DNA of 64,000 nucleotides from Terriglobia bacterium (GTDB lineage: Bacteria > Acidobacteriota > Terriglobia > JAIQFV01). A program made the position numbers and the translations under genes. The stretch spans positions 62,001 to 126,000 of the forward strand of contig JAIQFY010000020.1 of assembly GCA_020072965.1 (NCBI GenBank). Reading direction: 5' to 3'. The notes below the pieces were generated by a model, which made no database searches, was not told the origin of the DNA, and saw only the letters and a program-made list of their open reading frames with translations. Below, piece by piece: positions 62,086-64,000 of the stretch (the stretch's first letter is position 1; the number at the start of each line of letters is the position of its first letter).

Positions 62086-64000
62086 ATGGCTTTAACGATT
62101 GGCATGACGCTTGGCCCATACGAAATCACCGGTGCGCTTGGCGCCGGAGGGATGGGCGAAGTGTATCGCGCGCGGGACAAGAAGCTCGAACGCGACGTTG
62201 CACTAAAGGTATTGCCCGACGCTTTTGCCGCCGACCCGCAGCGCATGGCTCGGTTTGAGCGCGAAGCCAAAGTGCTCGCTTCTTTCAACCATCCCAACAT
62301 CGCTTCAATTTACGGCCTCGAAGATTCCGTCAACGGGCGCGCGCTCGTGATGGAATTGGTCGCAGGACCCACGCTGGCCGAGCGAATCGAGTCTGGCGCC
62401 ATTCCCGTCGATGAAGCCCTGCCCATCGCCAAGCAAGTCTGCGAGGCGCTTGAATGCGCGCACGAGCGCGGGATCATCCATCGGGACCTGAAGCCCGCCA
62501 ACGTTAAAGTCGCCTCCGATGGCACGGTGAAACTCCTGGACTTTGGGCTGGCTAAAGCAATTGAAGGAGATTCCGCAGCTTCTGAGAGCTTGAACTCCCC
62601 GACTGTCAGCGTCCGGGCAACACAAGCAGGTCTAATACTCGGCACGGCCGCGTACATGTCGCCGGAGCAAGCCAGGGGCAAGCCCGTCGATCCCCGCGCC
62701 GACATCTGGGCCTTTGGCGTTTTGTTGTTTGAGATGCTGTCGGGCCAACCGCTGTACTTCGGCGAAACAACCTCCGAAATCCTCGCGCAGGTCATTGAGC
62801 GCGAGCCAGACCTAATCCGATTGCCTCCGAGCACTCCGGGGCCGATCCGTGACCTGATTCGCCGCTGTTTAATTAAGAACCCGCGGCAAAGATTGCGTGA
62901 TATTGGCGATGCGCGGCTCGTGCTCGAAGAGTATCTGGCCAATCCCTCCGCGACGCAGCCGGTCATCGGGGCTGCAGCGCGTCCGGCTCGATCGTGGGCA
63001 TTCTTGTGGTTGTGCGGGGGCCTGGCCCTGGGCGCACTGGTGGCGGGTACCGTAGTCTGGAAGCTGAAGCCTGCGCCGCCGCCGCCCCCGATCATGCGCT
63101 TCAGTGCGGTCACCAACTTCACCGGTGTTGATGCAATGCCTGCTTTCTCACCCGACGGACGCTCCGTGGCTTTTTTGTCAAATCGGGGTGGTCAGTTCGA
63201 TATTTGGATGGGACTGATCACTGGTGGGAGCCCCGTCCGTCTCACCAACGACCCCAATCTCAAGGCGCGGCCTCACTGGTCACCCGATGGTTCTAAAGTC
63301 TCATACGGCCGCTTGAACGAAAGTGGTTTGTGGGATGTCTGGACGGTACCTGCATTGGGTGGGACACCACGCAAGTTTTTGACAAACGCGTCCGAAGCTG
63401 CCTGGTCACCCGATGGTCGCTCACTGGCCTACGCCAATTCCTCCACTCGAACGATTTGGATATGCGACGCGATGGGAAGCAATGGGCGCGCTTTGACTCA
63501 GCCCGAGAGTCAGATTTCCCACATCGAGCCCGCGTTTTCACATGATGGACAGATCATCGCGTTTGTCCGTCGACGCGCCGGCCCTCGCGGAGAGTTAGCA
63601 GCGGTAGATCTATCCTCGGGGAAAGTGGAGAGGCTAACCGACGATGGAGTTTCGGCTCGTTCACCCGTCTGGTCCTTAGACAATCGATTCGTTTATTTCG
63701 CGTCCGCCCGCGGTGGCACGATGAACCTTTGGAAGATTGCTGCACACGGCGGCCCCCCCGTGCAAATCACAGCCGGCCGGGGAGACGACTCCGAACTGGA
63801 TCTCTCCGCAGACGGTCAGAAGATTGTCTTTGCCAGTCACCGCTCCATCATCAATTTGTTGGAAGTGGCGGTGGACTCGACCACAGAAGCCGGCCGAAAA
63901 TGGCTTACCACCGACGCCGCCCGGAGCACATTCGCGCCCGCCTATTCCCCCAATGGCCGCCGGATTGCGTACTTTACCAATCGCAAAGGGGCCGAAAATG
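62086..64000 (+). CDS. Ser/Thr protein kinase with TolB/PD40 beta-propeller (cut by window end)
   Basis: The frame is open for 638 codons to the edge. The kinase domain has G-A-G-G-M-G-E-V-Y, K41 in V-A-L-K, H132-R-D-L-K-P-A-N, D152-F-G-L-A-K and Y-M-S-P-E-Q-A-R-G. One helix lies at about 305-325 after a linker, preceded and followed by Pro-rich bases. From about 345 on come PD40 repeats: F-S-P-D-G-R-S-V-A-F, W-S-P-D-G-S-K-V-S-Y, F-S-H-D-G-Q-I-I-A-F. This build is common in Acidobacteria and differs from the TPR kinase at 31872. The start could also be ATG 62104. Confidence 0.93.
   Translation, partial: MALTIGMTLGPYEITGALGAGGMGEVYRARDKKLERDVALKVLPDAFAADPQRMARFEREAKVLASFNHPNIASIYGLEDSVNGRALVMELVAGPTLAERIESGAIPVDEALPIAKQVCEALECAHERGIIHRDLKPANVKVASDGTVKLLDFGLAKAIEGDSAASESLNSPTVSVRATQAGLILGTAAYMSPEQARGKPVDPRADIWAFGVLLFEMLSGQPLYFGETTSEILAQVIEREPDLIRLPPSTPGPIRDLIRRCLIKNPRQRLRDIGDARLVLEEYLANPSATQPVIGAAARPARSWAFLWLCGGLALGALVAGTVVWKLKPAPPPPPIMRFSAVTNFTGVDAMPAFSPDGRSVAFLSNRGGQFDIWMGLITGGSPVRLTNDPNLKARPHWSPDGSKVSYGRLNESGLWDVWTVPALGGTPRKFLTNASEAAWSPDGRSLAYANSSTRTIWICDAMGSNGRALTQPESQISHIEPAFSHDGQIIAFVRRRAGPRGELAAVDLSSGKVERLTDDGVSARSPVWSLDNRFVYFASARGGTMNLWKIAAHGGPPVQITAGRGDDSELDLSADGQKIVFASHRSIINLLEVAVDSTTEAGRKWLTTDAARSTFAPAYSPNGRRIAYFTNRKGAEN

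Overview
The window looks like a piece of an Acidobacteriota chromosome (inference from gene content). Pointers are two Ser/Thr kinases with TPR or beta-propeller tails, a large Oar-like TonB-dependent receptor with an N-terminal carboxypeptidase-regulatory domain, a quinol-oxidising Rieske/cytochrome b operon that carries an FAD/4Fe-4S oxidoreductase, and many small acidobacteria-type hypotheticals. Base composition is moderately GC-rich. No rRNA, tRNA or CRISPR array was seen.

Layout. 1-6.2 kb (minus strand): an energy-metabolism block of a haem c/beta-barrel protein, a cupredoxin, a GltD-like FAD/Fe-S oxidoreductase (frame broken by one base), a Rieske protein and the start of cytochrome b, preceded by two related Cys/His-rich small proteins. 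6.6-9.9 kb (plus): an ABC-2 permease, SCO, DUF420 and a HEAT-plus-lipoyl membrane protein. 9.9-12.4 kb: mobile-element debris (two inverted-repeat elements, an IS110 fragment), small genes and a ferredoxin. 12.5-24 kb: a MauE/thioredoxin fusion, a TPR protein, then a housekeeping lipid cluster yceD-rpmF-plsX-fabD-fabG-acpP-fabF, etfB-etfA, a zinc-ribbon protein and a DUF374 acyltransferase. 24-34.5 kb: a GH57 enzyme, a dead APC permease, an Oar-like receptor and a kinase.

34.5-36.8 kb holds the most interesting unit: a tightly packed minus-strand operon of a 97-aa lysine-rich protein made of two imperfect 40-residue repeats, a YcaO enzyme and a TfuA-like protein. YcaO plus TfuA is the known pair for backbone thioamidation, so the small protein is a candidate substrate or partner of a type I do not recognise. 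37-53 kb: a GGDEF protein coupled to an esterase/TPR protein, an ABC exporter, an RND/MFP/TolC efflux operon and a YncE-like propeller. 53-64 kb is more accessory: a broken CocE/NonD hydrolase, a restriction-enzyme stub with a 49-bp tandem duplication, a HigB/HigA-ImmA toxin-antitoxin pair with a palindromic operator, palindromic repeat elements, an M20 peptidase, a DUF3795 protein and a second kinase that runs off the end.

Intergenic spaces repeatedly carry a degenerate two-part repeat (TTCAAAGTTCAAG-like block plus CTTCCGACTTCTGG-like block), in four copies and both orientations, mostly just behind 3' ends of genes.
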